The translations under genes and the position numbers were made by a program. Below the pieces are notes generated by a model. That model had not been told where the DNA came from. It did no database searches and saw only the letters and a list, made by a program, of their open reading frames with translations. A stretch of DNA of 64,000 bases from Ophioderma brevispina (lineage: Eukaryota; Echinodermata; Ophiuroidea; Amphilepidida; Ophiodermatidae): contig JAMKCH010022342.1 in assembly GCA_023653785.1 (NCBI GenBank), forward strand, positions 1 to 64,000, given 5' to 3'. Positions 49,701-55,855 of the stretch are shown here, piece after piece. Each line of letters starts with the position of its first letter. Positions within the stretch are counted from its first letter, which is position 1.

Positions 49701-52332
49701 AACAAAAAATTACCGCCAACACTCTAGTTATTCTGATTCACCTTGGTCAAATCAATAAAATACTTAACAACTCAAAGAAACACATGATTTGAATCTGAGA
49801 ATACAAATGCTTTAAAATTTTCATTTACAGATTGGTTGTACCACTGAGAACATATTTCACAGTTGATTGGATAAAAAACAGTCATAAGTCCACAAACAAG
49901 TTGCCTTGCCAACTTGCCTACTTGCCGTAAAATTACCCCCATCATTCATGTAGAAGTTGCCTGTATTTCCCCAGCAATTGAACCACAGAACAATCACTGG
50001 GAGCACAGGCAGGGCAGAGTGGGGGGTAACGCGATACCGCCAGTTATGCAATTTAATATCGGCAAATGAACCGTTTTCAACAAAAGTGTGAATTGTCAGC
50101 AAATCAGTATATGACATGAAAACCAAATGTTATTAATCTTACTATGGAAAATATACGAGGGGCACTTATTTTTCATAATGTTGCCACGTCTTCTCTTAAA
50201 TCATAAAATAGGTCAAATGACACTTATCTACGGGGTCACAGGAATGCATCAAAGGGCTCATGCTATTGGCTTATAATTTCCTTACCTTTCCTCTCCCTTT
50301 CCATTGTAGAGACATGACAAAATTTGCAGAGGTATTCCACCCAAGCCACTGTCATAGAGCTCAATGATTCCAAATTGTACCTGATCTCTAGGTCATCTGG
50401 AGCTCATTAATCCCAAAATATTCTGATAGTTGAATCGAAGTTTTCCGTCCAGTCTGGTCCTACGCATGCAATTGGTGTTAATTTCTCCTGGGGACTGAAT
50501 GGGGCCAACACCCATAGCGGAAGAGTTTAGAGTACACAACAAACACAACGACTGATGGAATGGTCGGTGTCTCCATATCCCCTAAGCGCATTAGGAATAT
50601 TTGAATGGCAGAGCGAATGTAGGAATGCCAGGTCTGGGTCATCGTCAGTTGCATACACCTACCGGCAATCCACAAGGTTGGTCTGGACAGGGCGTTCCTC
50701 GGTCTGAATCGTTAACTGAAATCCAGATGGATTGCCACAGCATCAAGCCCCAAGTTGGAAGGAAGCCTCGGTTCCAGAATCCATGGAATGGTGATGGGTC
50801 CACGGAGTAGGGTTGACAAAGCAACACTGCAAAACCTCTGTCATTGGTCGTGAATCCAGTCCAGTCAATACTAGCCTGTATAAGCACTTGTTCTTCCATT
50901 GTATAAAACCCAATGACGAGACCGTCAAGGCTTTGATGACCGACTCCTCCATCATACAGCTCGATAAACTCGTCTAACGAATTCTGCCTCGGCTACAACA
51001 TTGAGTTGCATGATTACTATTGGTGGGTAAGCTCACATAATTGTCAGCGTTTTTTGGAGATGGGGGAGTAGTTCTGAAAGACTCTGGCATGTACGCGTGC
51101 CATCCGCGACATCTACTAAGGACCTCACTTGGTTGGATCCACTGTCATCAATCTTCTCCTACCCAGTGGAAGAGTCTTGGACATACTGTCACAAGTATTG
51201 TTTTCACAGGATTTGGAATGTCCACCATATACAACACATCCACAAGAGACCTACTTGTTAATGGTGAACCGTACACCAATGTATTGGCAAGCCCAAGTGG
51301 ATCGTCAATGGCATTGACTCCCTCATTGGCAATGGCACTTAGACAGAGGTAATACTTGGCGTGGGAGAAAAGTTATTGGGTGCCACCAAAGGCTAGCCAC
51401 TGTCATCTGTTTTGTATCCATTCAATTGAATGGGACGGCATAGACAACAGATGTTGCTCCAACCACTGTAACATACTACCAAAGTCCATCCAAAGATATC
51501 CCACCTCCTGGCCTCCGCCATCGTCACCTCCACCATATTGCTCACCATGTCAGTTCATTATAATCACTGATGGATGACAATTTGTGTATCGAACATATGG
51601 CGGCATACTTGGAAGTTTCCAACTGGAGGAATCTCCCCGTGGGAGGGGGTTGGTTTGGAAATATTTGGGGCAGTTATTCATTCTGCCTGGTGAAGGTGGC
51701 TTCCAAACTAACTCCACCTGTGAGTTTGAAAGGATGTCAACCCCTTACAACAAAACATCGGGGGACTGAATAGACATTTGATCAATTCCAGGCTGTGTTG
51801 TGCACGTCAGCTCCCCATGATCAAGTATCTGGATAGTTTCACACATCATGACCCATCGACCATCATTATCATACACTACTGCAATCAATTAAAGAGGTAT
51901 TTTTGGTAACTAGCCTATCACTAGACCAAACATTGTCCTGTTTGCCATGGTAAGTGCCACTGACATTTGACCATTTTTGCAAAATGTTGACAGATACTCA
52001 TTCCATCTATCAATCTGTCCGGTTGAGGTTTAACATATACTAGATCCTATAACATAATAACTCTGTGGAGCAATCATAGCAGTTGGAGTGATATCAACTG
52101 CATAACGCTCGGTTTCGATTCCCTCAATACAGAACCACAGTACTAATCATCAGAAGAAACGCAGGGTTCCCAGATTGAAAAGTCATGAACTCTTGACTAT
52201 TTGTTGCTTGGGGTTTGATTAGGGTTTGGACTTCATTGATCAAGATATCAGAGGCCTGTTTGGAGAACATGCAGCAGCATCCCGGTCATGAAGGTTACAA
52301 GGGCATGCGGATGTTTCCACAACTTCATATTC
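25826..52332 (-). CDS. Multi-exon gene with at least eight LTD-like repeat modules (partial)
   Basis: This entry joins the exons listed separately. Each module of roughly 170-190 residues shows, in order, an INEV strand, (E)FIELYDGG, LDGLVLVxYNG, STDxxGFFxxG, LQNGxDAVALY, LIDAxVY, an SISRC patch and a TPxPGxxNNC end. This pattern resembles lamin-tail-domain (LTD) beta-sandwich repeats, which in other proteins act as binding or adhesion folds; that assignment is from memory of the family and not from a search. Most introns that can be phased are phase 1, as in modular extracellular proteins. No transmembrane segment, catalytic domain, start codon or signal peptide was found, and the 5' end lies upstream of 52332. 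Several exons carry frameshifts although splice sites are intact. At least one or two internal exons are missing from my reconstruction. Confidence 0.75.
26605..26820. mobile_element. TTAA-flanked MITE, family 3, short copy
   Basis: TTAA at 26601-26604 and 26821-26824 flanks 216 bases. The right end, read inversely, is AGGTCCATGTCCGATCG and the left end is AGGCATCGGTGCGTCG, an imperfect inverted repeat. Inside, AAAATTTGCCACTTCGGGTA followed by AAATCTGCGGGTC matches the right part of the elements at 28801-29127 and 52986-53325. It is a shorter, diverged relative lying in an intron of the LTD-repeat gene. Confidence 0.6.
27644..27802 (-). CDS. LTD-repeat gene, exon ending module 7
   Basis: The acceptor TTAATACAG precedes 27802 and the donor is CCTG|GTAAATC below 27644. 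The exon reads cleanly for 53 codons: RSMVLEDPSHLSADESISRC, then LGNHRLDPLVYSLSSPTPGR and RNDCSAVSPAVP. It supplies the SISRC patch and the TPGRRNDC end that close each module. Joining to the preceding exon (29157-29348) is phase 1 and rebuilds the glycine in LLPGRSM. The exit is also phase 1. No frame correction is needed, so this exon is a good anchor for the gene model. Confidence 0.85.
28452..28700 (-). repeat. Dispersed repeat with GGTCCACTTTTT motifs, inverse copy
   Basis: It contains AAAGGTCCACTTTTTGCTGA, AAAAGGTCCAAAACTTAGAG and TTTGACAAGAAAGTGCAC, ending in a G run and TAGGTCCATTTTTTACC. The inverse of this order is found at 32497-32725 and 55106-55340, so this copy is reversed relative to those two. 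It is non-coding and lies in an intron. The family is unknown; the CCGTATGCAGGATTTTATTT start of the 55-kb copy suggests a short DNA element. Confidence 0.65.
28801..29127. mobile_element. TTAA-flanked MITE, family 3, intronic, close to an exon
   Basis: The ends are GGTGCTTGTTCTGATT on the left and, read inversely, AGGTGTGTGTTCCGATTG on the right. TTAA flanks it (28797-28800 and 29128-29131). The body includes GTGGGAAACAAACTTGCAG and GTTAACCATTAA, shared with 52986-53325 and, inverted, with a fragment near 7995-8095. No transposase is present. Its right end lies only about 26 bases from the donor of the exon at 29157-29348. Confidence 0.8.
29157..29348 (-). CDS. LTD-repeat gene, central exon of module 7
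   Basis: The acceptor CATACATTCAG precedes 29348; the donor is TTCCAG|GTGATC. It reads in one frame: ADIAITVNQAGLLQNGPDAV, then ALYRCPAGAFPHGTLATTKS, LIDAIVYNTGDGL and SHSLLDKLLP. These are the LQNGxDAVALY and LIDAxVY core strands of the module, in the least damaged form in the window. Entry and exit are both phase 1, joining to 31653-31935 upstream (…RSGG|ADIAI) and to 27644-27802 downstream. It is the clearest single exon for a homology search. Confidence 0.88.
29416..29613. repeat. Short near-perfect palindromic element, about 200 bp
   Basis: The left half GGTTTAAACCAAAGTTAGTC, then CATGGATGGA, then AAGTGTAATATGTAATTAG and AAGAAAATTCC, is mirrored on the right by GGAATTTTCTC, TTAAGTTACACTT, TCCATCCAT and GACTAACCATGGTTTAAA. 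The centre lies near 29512. Almost every base can pair, so it would fold as one long hairpin. It is probably a foldback MITE in an intron. Confidence 0.75.
30088..30560 (+). repeat. TGACCTTTGACCT dispersed repeat, copy A
   Basis: It begins near TTCTCGCTTTCGGCGCCGCT and continues through ATATAAGCTG, two blocks of TGACCTTTGACCT with CATATGAGGGATC, then ACACACA-rich sequence and CGGATTGCTAAGTGGTCCT. The same order is found at 40892-41480. Partial copies lie at 31110-31225 and 49290-49640. It is non-coding and lies in an intron of the LTD-repeat gene. The repeated TGACCTTTGACCT word is an inverse AGGTCAAAGGTCA. Confidence 0.75.
30880..31032. repeat. CA-rich low-complexity tract
   Basis: Imperfect ACACAC/CACATACACC repeats run for about 150 bases. 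Open frames in both strands here translate to T/H/P-rich or C/V-rich repeats and are products of the low complexity. Confidence 0.8.
31110..31225 (+). repeat. TGACCTTTGACCT dispersed repeat, partial copy
   Basis: TGACCTCAGATGACCTTTGACC, TGACCTTTGACATCATCCAC and CATATGAAGGAACCCCTATT follow the order of the middle of the 30088-30560 element. Both ends are missing. Confidence 0.6.
31233..31356. repeat. Palindrome around ATTGGGCTCGACTACG
   Basis: The left half reads CCCATATTTATTGGTCGAGT then CATGAGTTGCAACAATATTG. The right half holds the inverse, CAATATTTTAAAACTCATAA then CGAGACCAATAAATATTGGG. The centre is at about 31300 (GGGCTCGACTACGTCTCGCCC). It is probably a small inverted-repeat element in an intron. 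Confidence 0.6.
31653..31935 (-). CDS. LTD-repeat gene, exon joining modules 6 and 7
   Basis: The acceptor CTCATTTGCAG precedes 31935; the donor is GGTG|GTAAGTAG. The exon carries the end of one module (VAPSTPK then TMNNCP) and the start of the next: TDIFINEIK, then SKEFIELYDGGRGNTPLNSL, then SLVLFNG, TNDDKSYSTL and GYSTDDKGFLLIASDKVRSG. These pieces lie in different frames, so about four or five one-base shifts are required over 283 bases, while both splice sites are textbook. Exit is phase 1 into 29157-29348. The FIELYDGG and STDDKG motifs make membership in the repeat family certain. Confidence 0.8.
32370..32470 (+). mobile_element. Possible LINE 3' tail with AATAAATTGATTGATTTG
   Basis: TTTTGTACCTATTTCATGTATC followed by GGAGATGGAAATAAATTGAT and a short ATTG-like repeat resembles 3' tails of some non-LTR retrotransposons. 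No coding part is attached. The call rests on this short signature only. Confidence 0.3.
32497..32725 (+). repeat. Dispersed GTGGACC repeat, forward copy
   Basis: This matches 55106-55340: AAAAGTGACCC, AAAAGTGGACC, CTCATCACCAAAA, TTGTCAAA, TCTCTAA and TTTTGGACCTTTT occur in the same order. A C run lies in the middle. It is intronic and non-coding. The inverse copy is at 28452-28700. Confidence 0.65.
32726..32815 (+). repeat. SINE-like repeat with TTGCCCAAGTGCACAACAC
   Basis: CCTGGTGGAGATATGCAAGC followed by TTGCCTTGCCCAAGTGCACA and ACACATGG matches 55742-55855, where GCTCGAACCCC follows; its inverse resembles a B box. It is a short dispersed repeat that may be tRNA-derived. Confidence 0.5.
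33420..36750 (+). mobile_element. Decayed LINE (CR1/L2/Jockey-like), endonuclease and reverse transcriptase
   Basis: The order of motifs is that of a non-LTR retrotransposon ORF2. Endonuclease pieces: ETWF then NEDSNFTDLPDYSI near 33720, RKGGG near 33807, IGVIYKPES near 33925, DFNLDLLKYDEATVTIL near 34095, PTRI near 34187 and NIFTND near 34245. A linker with NPWIT-like and KNKRYKTYL words follows. Reverse transcriptase pieces: NYRPISILPSISKIL near 35250, LDLSKAF at 35452-35472, LLYINDLP at 35663-35686 and FADDTNILFSN at 35718-35750. A C-terminal stretch (36291-36533) has RKHRTR-like and NTLLARN words. Stops and frameshifts throughout make it inactive. It lies antisense in an intron of the LTD-repeat gene. 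The clade is inferred from the motif style. Confidence 0.85.
34690..34731 (+). repeat. Poly-A run of about 42 bases inside the LINE
   Basis: An uninterrupted A run sits between the endonuclease-RT linker and the RT domain, where the ORF2 of related elements has no such tract. It may be an expanded A-rich lysine codon stretch, the tail of a nested insertion, or an assembly artefact. Confidence 0.8.
37059..37405. mobile_element. TTAA-flanked MITE, family 2, copy 1
   Basis: TTAA (37055-37058 and 37406-37409) flanks an element that begins AGACACTATCAAGTGATTTG and ends CACTGATAGTGTCT. The 347-bp body, including GTTACCTTTTCCAGCTG and GGCATGTTTCCAAG, is found inverted at 38437-38765. There is no coding sequence. 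Confidence 0.88.
38169..38284 (-). CDS. LTD-repeat gene, central exon of module 6
   Basis: The acceptor has a long pyrimidine tract ending TTATTCCCACAG before 38284; the donor is GATGGAG|GTAAAATG. Reading gives SEKEHGAMACKALPS, then TTDELID, and, after a one-base shift, AIVFTADG. This matches the DAVALY and TTxxLIDAIVY strands of the exon at 29157-29348. Exit is phase 1, compatible with the exon at 31653-31935 (G|TT = Val). The SISRC patch of this module is not found in between, so one exon is probably missing. A family-2 MITE lies 150 bases upstream of it on the gene's sense. Confidence 0.7.
38437..38765. mobile_element. TTAA-flanked MITE, family 2, copy 2 (inverted)
   Basis: TTAA (38433-38436 and 38766-38769) flanks AGACACTATCCGTGATTTGC at the left and AAATCACTGATAGTGTCT at the right. 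The body is the inverse of 37059-37405; for example GTACAGGTATCC answers GGATACCTGTAC. The two copies lie 1 kb apart in opposite orientation. Confidence 0.88.
39401..39999. mobile_element. TTAA-flanked MITE, family 1, copy 2
   Basis: TTAA at 39397-39400 and 40000-40003 flanks AGGGATTAGCAGCGATATGG on the left and ATCGCTGTTGCTAATCCCG on the right. Collinear with 24261-24825, with extra bases in several homopolymers. Confidence 0.82.
40385..40470 (-). repeat. Dispersed repeat, inverse partial copy of 25015-25240
   Basis: It shares, inverted, the CACAGCTTGTTGAAGGTCTC, ATTTATTATGACA and CAGAATAAAAAAAA words with 25015-25085. A minus-strand open frame of about 90 codons runs through it from near 40680 without a motif I recognise. 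Confidence 0.35.
40892..41480 (+). repeat. TGACCTTTGACCT dispersed repeat, copy B
   Basis: This is the fuller partner of 30088-30560. It has the same start (TTCTCGGCTTTCGCGCTCGC), ATATAAGCTG, ACATGACCTTTGACCTCATC, CATATGAGGGATCGCATGG, CAATTGAGGTC and ACACACAC tract, then two copies of GCTAAGTGG-TCCTGCCAGCT. It is non-coding and intronic. Confidence 0.75.
41842..42004 (-). CDS. LTD-repeat gene, second exon of module 6
   Basis: The acceptor TTTTGTCTTTTCAG precedes 42004 and the donor is TGCAGAG|GTAAGTATG, both near consensus. Joined in phase 1 to 42961-43477 it gives TNL|DSFVVILYGG, then DNSSYWTFRSTSLS, ENANGYFVMG, and SLAIPLVPLAQFNICR. Compare LDGLVLVxYNG and STDxxGFFxxG of the other modules. 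Two small frame corrections are needed. The exit is phase 1. Confidence 0.82.
42131..42775. repeat. Inverted tandem array of ATTTGGTCTAATAxCC units
   Basis: About 30 short units of the form CATTTGGTCTAATATC (period roughly 17-25 bp, irregular) run from 42131 to about 42600. After a short hinge (GACCATCCCTCCCCCC) they continue in inverse form, GGATATTAGACCAGATGGAT, to about 42775. The array can fold on itself. It has no coding content and lies in the intron between 42961 and 42004. Confidence 0.85.
42961..43477 (-). CDS. LTD-repeat gene, exon ending module 5 and starting module 6
   Basis: The acceptor TTTCTAGTCATTAG precedes 43477 and the donor is ATCTAG|GTAAGTTAC. The exon opens YDGYRTDANGFFLIG (with one extra base), then continues openly for about 100 codons through YDGSSLHREPDLLDYPIPRT, GALHEGLIDAVAHRNPNPDP and GIGESVLE. 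After a frame change it shows RSINRCKTPSGAV, the SISRC patch. The next module starts NAEIVINEVSLVLSDQYFDL then WDQDSMLQTNL. So this 517-base exon holds the second half of one module and the start of the next. The exit is phase 1 into 41842-42004. Confidence 0.82.
43590..43800 (+). repeat. Dispersed repeat, partner of 25015-25240
   Basis: CACAGCCTGTTTGAAAGTCT, CATTTAATTATGAAAAAAC and GAGGGATAATCCATG match the copy at 25015-25240. It is followed on the minus strand (43712-44207) by two open frames that look codon-like (for example RPEKFAYLRQVCKVPW and TTEWPFQVWHPHAMEHYIDN). I do not recognise them; a decayed transposase is one possibility. Confidence 0.4.
44668..44921. mobile_element. Small element with palindromic ends (TTTGATGGACA)
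   Basis: Two palindromes, GTTACACTTTGATGGACA…TGTCCATCAAATGTAAC at 44668-44717 and GTTACTTGATGGACATATGT…AACG at 44883-44921, share the same arms and lie about 165 bases apart. Either they are the subterminal ends of one 254-bp MITE or two solo hairpins. There is no coding sequence between them. Confidence 0.55.
44922..46672. other. Intron stretch without recognised features
   Basis: No exon or defined repeat is supported. Three near-identical words CATAGCTATCCATTGTACCAC occur around 46411-46580 (a short irregular tandem repeat). One exon of module 5, expected to start VLFNG in phase 0, should lie between here and 43477 but was not found. Confidence 0.4.
46673..46881 (-). CDS. LTD-repeat gene, exon ending module 4 and starting module 5
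   Basis: The acceptor ACTTGTCTCTACAG precedes 46881 and the donor is TTCACCTG|GTAAGTAG. The first part, FSSANQSPGGDKFAPCP, is the SPG…C module end. The second, TIVLNEVNV, then GEFVELS and QSGNSQFPLNNLHL, is the INEV strand, FVEL strand and the start of the LxxL strand. An in-frame stop or shift falls between NEVNV and GEFVEL. The exon leaves in phase 0 by my reading, so the expected next exon would start with a VLFNG-like strand. Confidence 0.75.
47613..47759 (-). CDS. LTD-repeat gene, exon of module 4 (LVDAVVYG)
   Basis: The acceptor AGATTCGACAG precedes 47759; the donor is CCCTCACAG|GTTAGTCTG. It reads KISTFTAETPATRSGLVDAV, then VYGTLQNFDLQLVETLLPDQ and SQSR before a frame problem close to the 3' end. 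TPATRSGLVDAVVYGT is the equivalent of LATTKSLIDAIVYNT in the exon at 29157-29348. It enters in phase 0, exactly matching the exit of the 28-base exon at 48971-48998. Confidence 0.78.
48971..48998 (-). CDS. LTD-repeat gene, 28-base mini-exon (DSGAVAIHK)
   Basis: Between the acceptor CTTCTTTCCAG and the donor CACAAG|GTCAGTGC lies a 28-base exon encoding DSGAVAIHK. This is the equivalent of PDAVALYR in module 7. It exits in phase 0 into KISTFTAE of the next exon. The strand order of the module is preserved exactly. The short length makes it easy to miss by automatic prediction. Confidence 0.65.
49290..49640 (+). repeat. TGACCTTTGACCT dispersed repeat, diverged copy
   Basis: CATATGACCTTTGAACCTGA, CAATTGATTTCAACTATTTC, CATTGAGGTCCAATCTG, ACATGACCTTTTG and GAAGGGATCCCAC follow the order of 30088-30560. 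The first block (CTCGCTTTCGG) is absent. Confidence 0.6.
49937..49996 (-). CDS. LTD-repeat gene, candidate 60-base exon of module 4
   Basis: A strong pyrimidine tract ending CCTGTGCTCCCAG precedes 49996 and the donor is GATGGGG|GTAATTTT. It reads VIVLWFNCWGNTGNFYMNDG, which can be aligned with DIAITVNQAGLLQNG of module 7. Followed by the mini-exon it gives NDGG|DSGAVAIHK, in frame only if one G is restored in the G run. The entry phase (1) matches the equivalent exon of module 7. Motif support is weaker than for the other exons. Confidence 0.4.
50286..52332 (-). CDS. LTD-repeat gene, 2-kb exon with modules 1-3 and start of 4
   Basis: The acceptor TTTTTCTTTCCAG precedes 52332; the donor is GAGGAAAG|GTAAGGAAA. 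A Cys-rich lead (SACPCNLHDRDAAACSPNRP) precedes module 1: SDILINEVQ, YAVDITPTAMIAPQSYYVIG, NTSLIDAVVYDNDG, PPSPGRMNNCP. Module 2 (from about 51600): SLDGLVV, LNGYKTDDSGFFLVG-like, NEGVNAIDDPLGLANTLVYG and SRSLVDVLVYGG-like. Module 3 (about 51035-50455): NVVAEAEF, FIELYDGGVGHQSLDGLVIG, DWTGFTTNDRGFAVL, QLGADAVAIHL, TLVDCRVYATDDDPDLAF, DHSISRCVCC and SPGEINTNC. Module 4 begins FGIIELYDSGLGGIPLQILS before the donor. Many frame changes are needed; no internal intron is required. Confidence 0.75.
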
Positions 52333-52985
52333 CTGGAAAGAAAAATAATAAGTGATTCTCACATAAATTAACATGAGCCAAATAAATAGTTATATATGGA
52401 TTGAGGAGTATCTGGGGTCAGCCATGATAAGTACATTTTCAGTTAGGTAAAATGTTTAAGGTCCTTTTAAGACCTTAAAAAAAGGTTTAAAAAGTTAAAT
52501 TCCACAGTGATCTATATAAATCACTGCTGTTCACTTTTCACTTTGAACAAGGTGTCAGGTGAGGTACAATGCATCCGTCAAGTCCTATTTTCCATGAGAG
52601 GCTCCTTTTATTACATGTCACCAAAATTTTTTACCAAAACCTTTGCAAATTTCTCTAAGTTTCAGTTCCAAGGCATATCCTGAGACAACATCGTTTTATT
52701 GTTAAAACAGGTATTCTCCACTTGGAAAGAAAAACAACACTAAACAAGTATTTGGTAATTTTGCTACCCCCTGAACAAGTACACTTTTGCATTCCATCAT
52801 AATTAGAAATGTACCCTTAAAACAAACTTGGTATGGTTTTGCTACCGATTATAACTGTCTTGCTACCATACCTGATCATGTTAACATTCCAATGTAGTCT
52901 CATAATGTATCCTGCCCTGGTAAAGAAATAATTCACGCAAGGTTTCATCATTGAAGTTTTTTGATGTATTTCATTTTACTATTAA

Positions 52986-53325
52986 AGTGTGTGTTTCCGA
53001 TTTTGTCCTATCATGTTCTCCACTTGAATAATGGGGCCTTACCTTGTATAATAAAACGCCTGACCACCCATTCCGTGGGAAACAAACTTGCAATTTTTGA
53101 TGCTAGATGCGATAAAACACAGTGCAATGCCCATTCGCTATTGTGTTAAATTCTTAAGTTAACCATTAAATGGACAGTTTTTTGTACAGTAACTTGGGAA
53201 AGAAATCGATTTGAAGCAAACAGCAGACAAGATAACAAATATGGCCTTTTCACTCTGACAGGTCCAAAAATTGATACTACTTCCGGTTAATCAGGGGTTC
53301 CAAGACGACGGAACACAGCAACCTT
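52986..53325. mobile_element. TTAA-flanked MITE, family 3, copy upstream of the gene's first found exon
   Basis: TTAA (52982-52985 and 53326-53329) flanks AGTGTGTGTTTCCGATTTTG on the left and CGGAACACAGCAACCT on the right. The body shares GTGGGAAACAAACTTGCAA, GTTAACCATTAA and TGATACTACTTCCGG with 28801-29127. Confidence 0.82.
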
Positions 53326-53611
53326 TAAGGGTAAAAATTGACAATTTGTACAATGTAAAAACAGTGTTTTAGAAAATCATACCCTAACTTTGTATTTGCA
53401 ATGATTTTGATACCCCAAACAATGTAATGGTACCCTTTTGCCTGATCTCCGTGTCCAGGATCATGGTATACCACCCTTGGCATACAACCCCCCCCCAGCC
53501 AATCACTTATCGGTTTCCATTTACACACCTTGCAACATAACCCTAACCCAACCTCGGTATCTAGCCTCTCTCCCGGAGGACTTAAGGAGTGGGCGGCAGA
53601 GGAAACAAGAA

Positions 53612-53711
53612 AAAGTCGCACCTTCGGGCGGGATTCGAACCCAGGGCCCTTCGGGCCCCATTCCCATGAACCGGTATAGCAATCTACAGCGGTGTTCGCG
53701 GGCCCGCCAGC
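53612..53711 (-). repeat. tRNA-like SINE head or tRNA pseudogene
   Basis: On the minus strand CCCTGGGTTCGAATCCCGCC is a near-perfect T arm with the B box GGTTCGAATCC. It is preceded by a GGGCCCGAAGGGCCC hairpin and an A-box-like TAGATTGCTATACCGG. GAAGGTGCGACTTTTTC follows, giving a T run that could end a polymerase III transcript. A full cloverleaf with an acceptor stem could not be drawn, so a tRNA-derived SINE or pseudogene is more likely than a tRNA. Confidence 0.5.
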
Positions 53712-54185
53712 ATTTTCGTGACCCATATAGTCTTTGTTTAATGACGTCATCACTACTTTCTGGACGTAGATTCAAATTTTTCAACCATTAATCACCATTG
53801 AGCTTTGTGAGATTTAGTTGTGCTAGGTTAAAGGCCGACTCAAGATTTCCCGATGGGGTCAACTCATTTTTCAAACAATTGTGTTTTTGCATATACATAT
53901 ATAGGTGCTGTCTAATACTAATCACATAAAGCTCAAACCGAAGTCTTTCATATAGAAACCCACAACTACTTGTTTAAAAATTCCGGAGCCGGAATTTTTT
54001 TTATACCGGTATCCTTGGCACTTTATACACAGTAGGCCTAAATGTTTTCTGCATGACACAAAAATCTGAATTCATCTCTAACTTTGAATTTAAGAAGCAT
54101 GTTAGCTAACTATCTATTTTACTTTGTAGATAGACTAGTTTTAAATACTCAAAAAAAACCAAAAAATATAATTTTCAAACTCTCT

Positions 54186-54191
54186 GAGTCA

Positions 54192-54231
<40 letters not shown>
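54186..54231. repeat. Poly-T run of about 45 bases
   Basis: An uninterrupted T tract with AT-rich flanks. A second A run of about 18 bases lies at 54367-54384. It could be the poly-A tail of a minus-strand retroposed sequence, but no body is recognised. Confidence 0.7.
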
Positions 54232-54236
<5 letters not shown>

Positions 54237-55105
54237 TTACCAAAAATCAATCCCTAAATAAATCATTTTGTCCCAATTGGACTATGGTCAAGATTGCACG
54301 TTTCCTCCACTGTAATTTTGCAATTTCAAGACAGTAAACATTGTTTTATGTGTTTTTTTATTGTTAAAAAAAAAAAAAAAAAATTACATTAAATAATTTA
54401 TTCACAGCTAAATGAGAAGGTGTTTTTTTAAGCTTTAACTCCTAAGGGATGGTGTGTACAAAAAATACCCCAAATCTCACATTGGCTTTTTGAATCAAGT
54501 GTGTTAAATTCTTTAGGGAAATAATTTAGGGAAAGAAACACAACACCTGTTTAAATTTCAATAGAAACACAAAATCCTGCAACAATCTAATGTAAAGAAC
54601 TTTTCTACATTTGATCTCCTTTCATATGACCACCCTACAGGGGGAATTTGTAGTTTCTTCTAGGAAAATTATGAAAAGTGATACTTCAGTATTTCTTAAA
54701 TAAAAAATAAAGTGTTGTTGCAACCAAACCTCACCTGTTCTTTGTTTTTGGTGTATTTGTTTAAATATTAATAAAATTTTAAAAAAAATGTACATATGTT
54801 TGATTTTTCTCTAACCTTAATCAGACCAACACCACTCTTTTTACTCGGATAAAGGGGTTGGGACACACATGCTTGACACTATGAGGGCAATGAAGTACTT
54901 GAAGTACTTTGAACCATACCGTGAATTATGAATGGTGTAACCAGTGGGATGGGGGGGGCATCCCCTGCTCAGAACCCTTGTCCCCCACCAGACCCTCCCG
55001 CCCACCCCCAAATCTGACCGTTTATAAAGTGTCTATGGAGATGAACCCAAATTCGCCCCTAAGATCCAATCAAGCACCCTTTACCCTTTCACCGCCAGGG
55101 CCGTA

Positions 55106-55340
55106 TGCAGGATTTTATTTTGGTGATAGTGCCGAACTTTTAAAAACAAAAAAAAAGTGGACCCTTTTCTGCTAAAATTGGACCCACGCTGCTACATGGA
55201 TCCCTTTGTTTTACTTTTTTGAACAATCTCATCACCAAAAATTGACTTTGTCAAACATTTCTCTAATTTTGGACCTTTTCTATCAAAAAAAATTCGCAAA
55301 AAGTGGACACCTTTTCCCCTTCTTGTCCGCCCCCAATGTA
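55106..55340 (+). repeat. Dispersed GTGGACC repeat, third copy
   Basis: It starts CCGTATGCAGGATTTTATTT and carries AAAAAGTGGACCC, ATTGGACCC, TCTCATCACCAAAAATTG, TTTGTCAAACATTTCTCTAA and TTTTGGACCTTTTC as at 32497-32725. Overlapping open frames in both strands (55192-55443) are shadows of the repeat. Confidence 0.65.
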
Positions 55341-55741
55341 TGCAAAGGTCTGCAGTTCTGCCCACTAGGAATAAAAACCAATTGGATGAACCCCATGGCC
55401 GTAACCACGGACGGGGGCCACTGAGGGGCAAATTCTCCCCCAAACGGAAACCCTGCCCCCCCGCCAGCCCCCCCCCAAAGAACTAGACGCTTATTGTATC
55501 AGTGTCTATGGAGCCCCCAAATTAGCCCCCTCAAAAATACCTTGCAACCCCTTCTTCCCCCCCCCCCCCTTTGCAAGTCGGTCGCCACTGGATGACCCTT
55601 TTAACAAATGCAAATGGTGCACCCGCAGGCGGAGTGACCATATCTCTGATCTTGGCGTTTGGGCCAGACTCCCTCATATCATGTTGCTGTGGGGGGGGTT
55701 CGCACATTACCTCCCGCACACGAGTTCAGTCTTGCAACATT

Positions 55742-55855
55742 CCCAGCCAATCTGTACCCATTTTATTCTGGGTGGAGAGAGGCAAGCACGGTAAAGTGCC
55801 TTGCCCAAGTGCACAACACAATGGGCGACAGCGGGGTGCTCGAACCCCACCTAAT
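55742..55855 (+). repeat. SINE-like repeat, second copy (TTGCCCAAGTGCACAACAC)
   Basis: GGGTGGAGAGAGGCAAGCAC, AAAGTGCCTTGCCCAAGTGC, ACAACACAATGGGCGAC and GTGCTCGAACCCC match the copy at 32726-32815 and extend it. The inverse of the last word resembles a polymerase III B box. Confidence 0.5.

Noticed and set aside
49997..50126. Open frame upstream of the candidate 60-base exon (89 codons in all)
   Set aside because: The upstream part does not fit the module and coincides with a polypyrimidine tract ahead of a good acceptor, so it is more likely intron.
51041..51773. Plus-strand open frames of 60-100 codons
   Set aside because: They are shadows of the minus-strand exon, which carries the LTD-module motifs.
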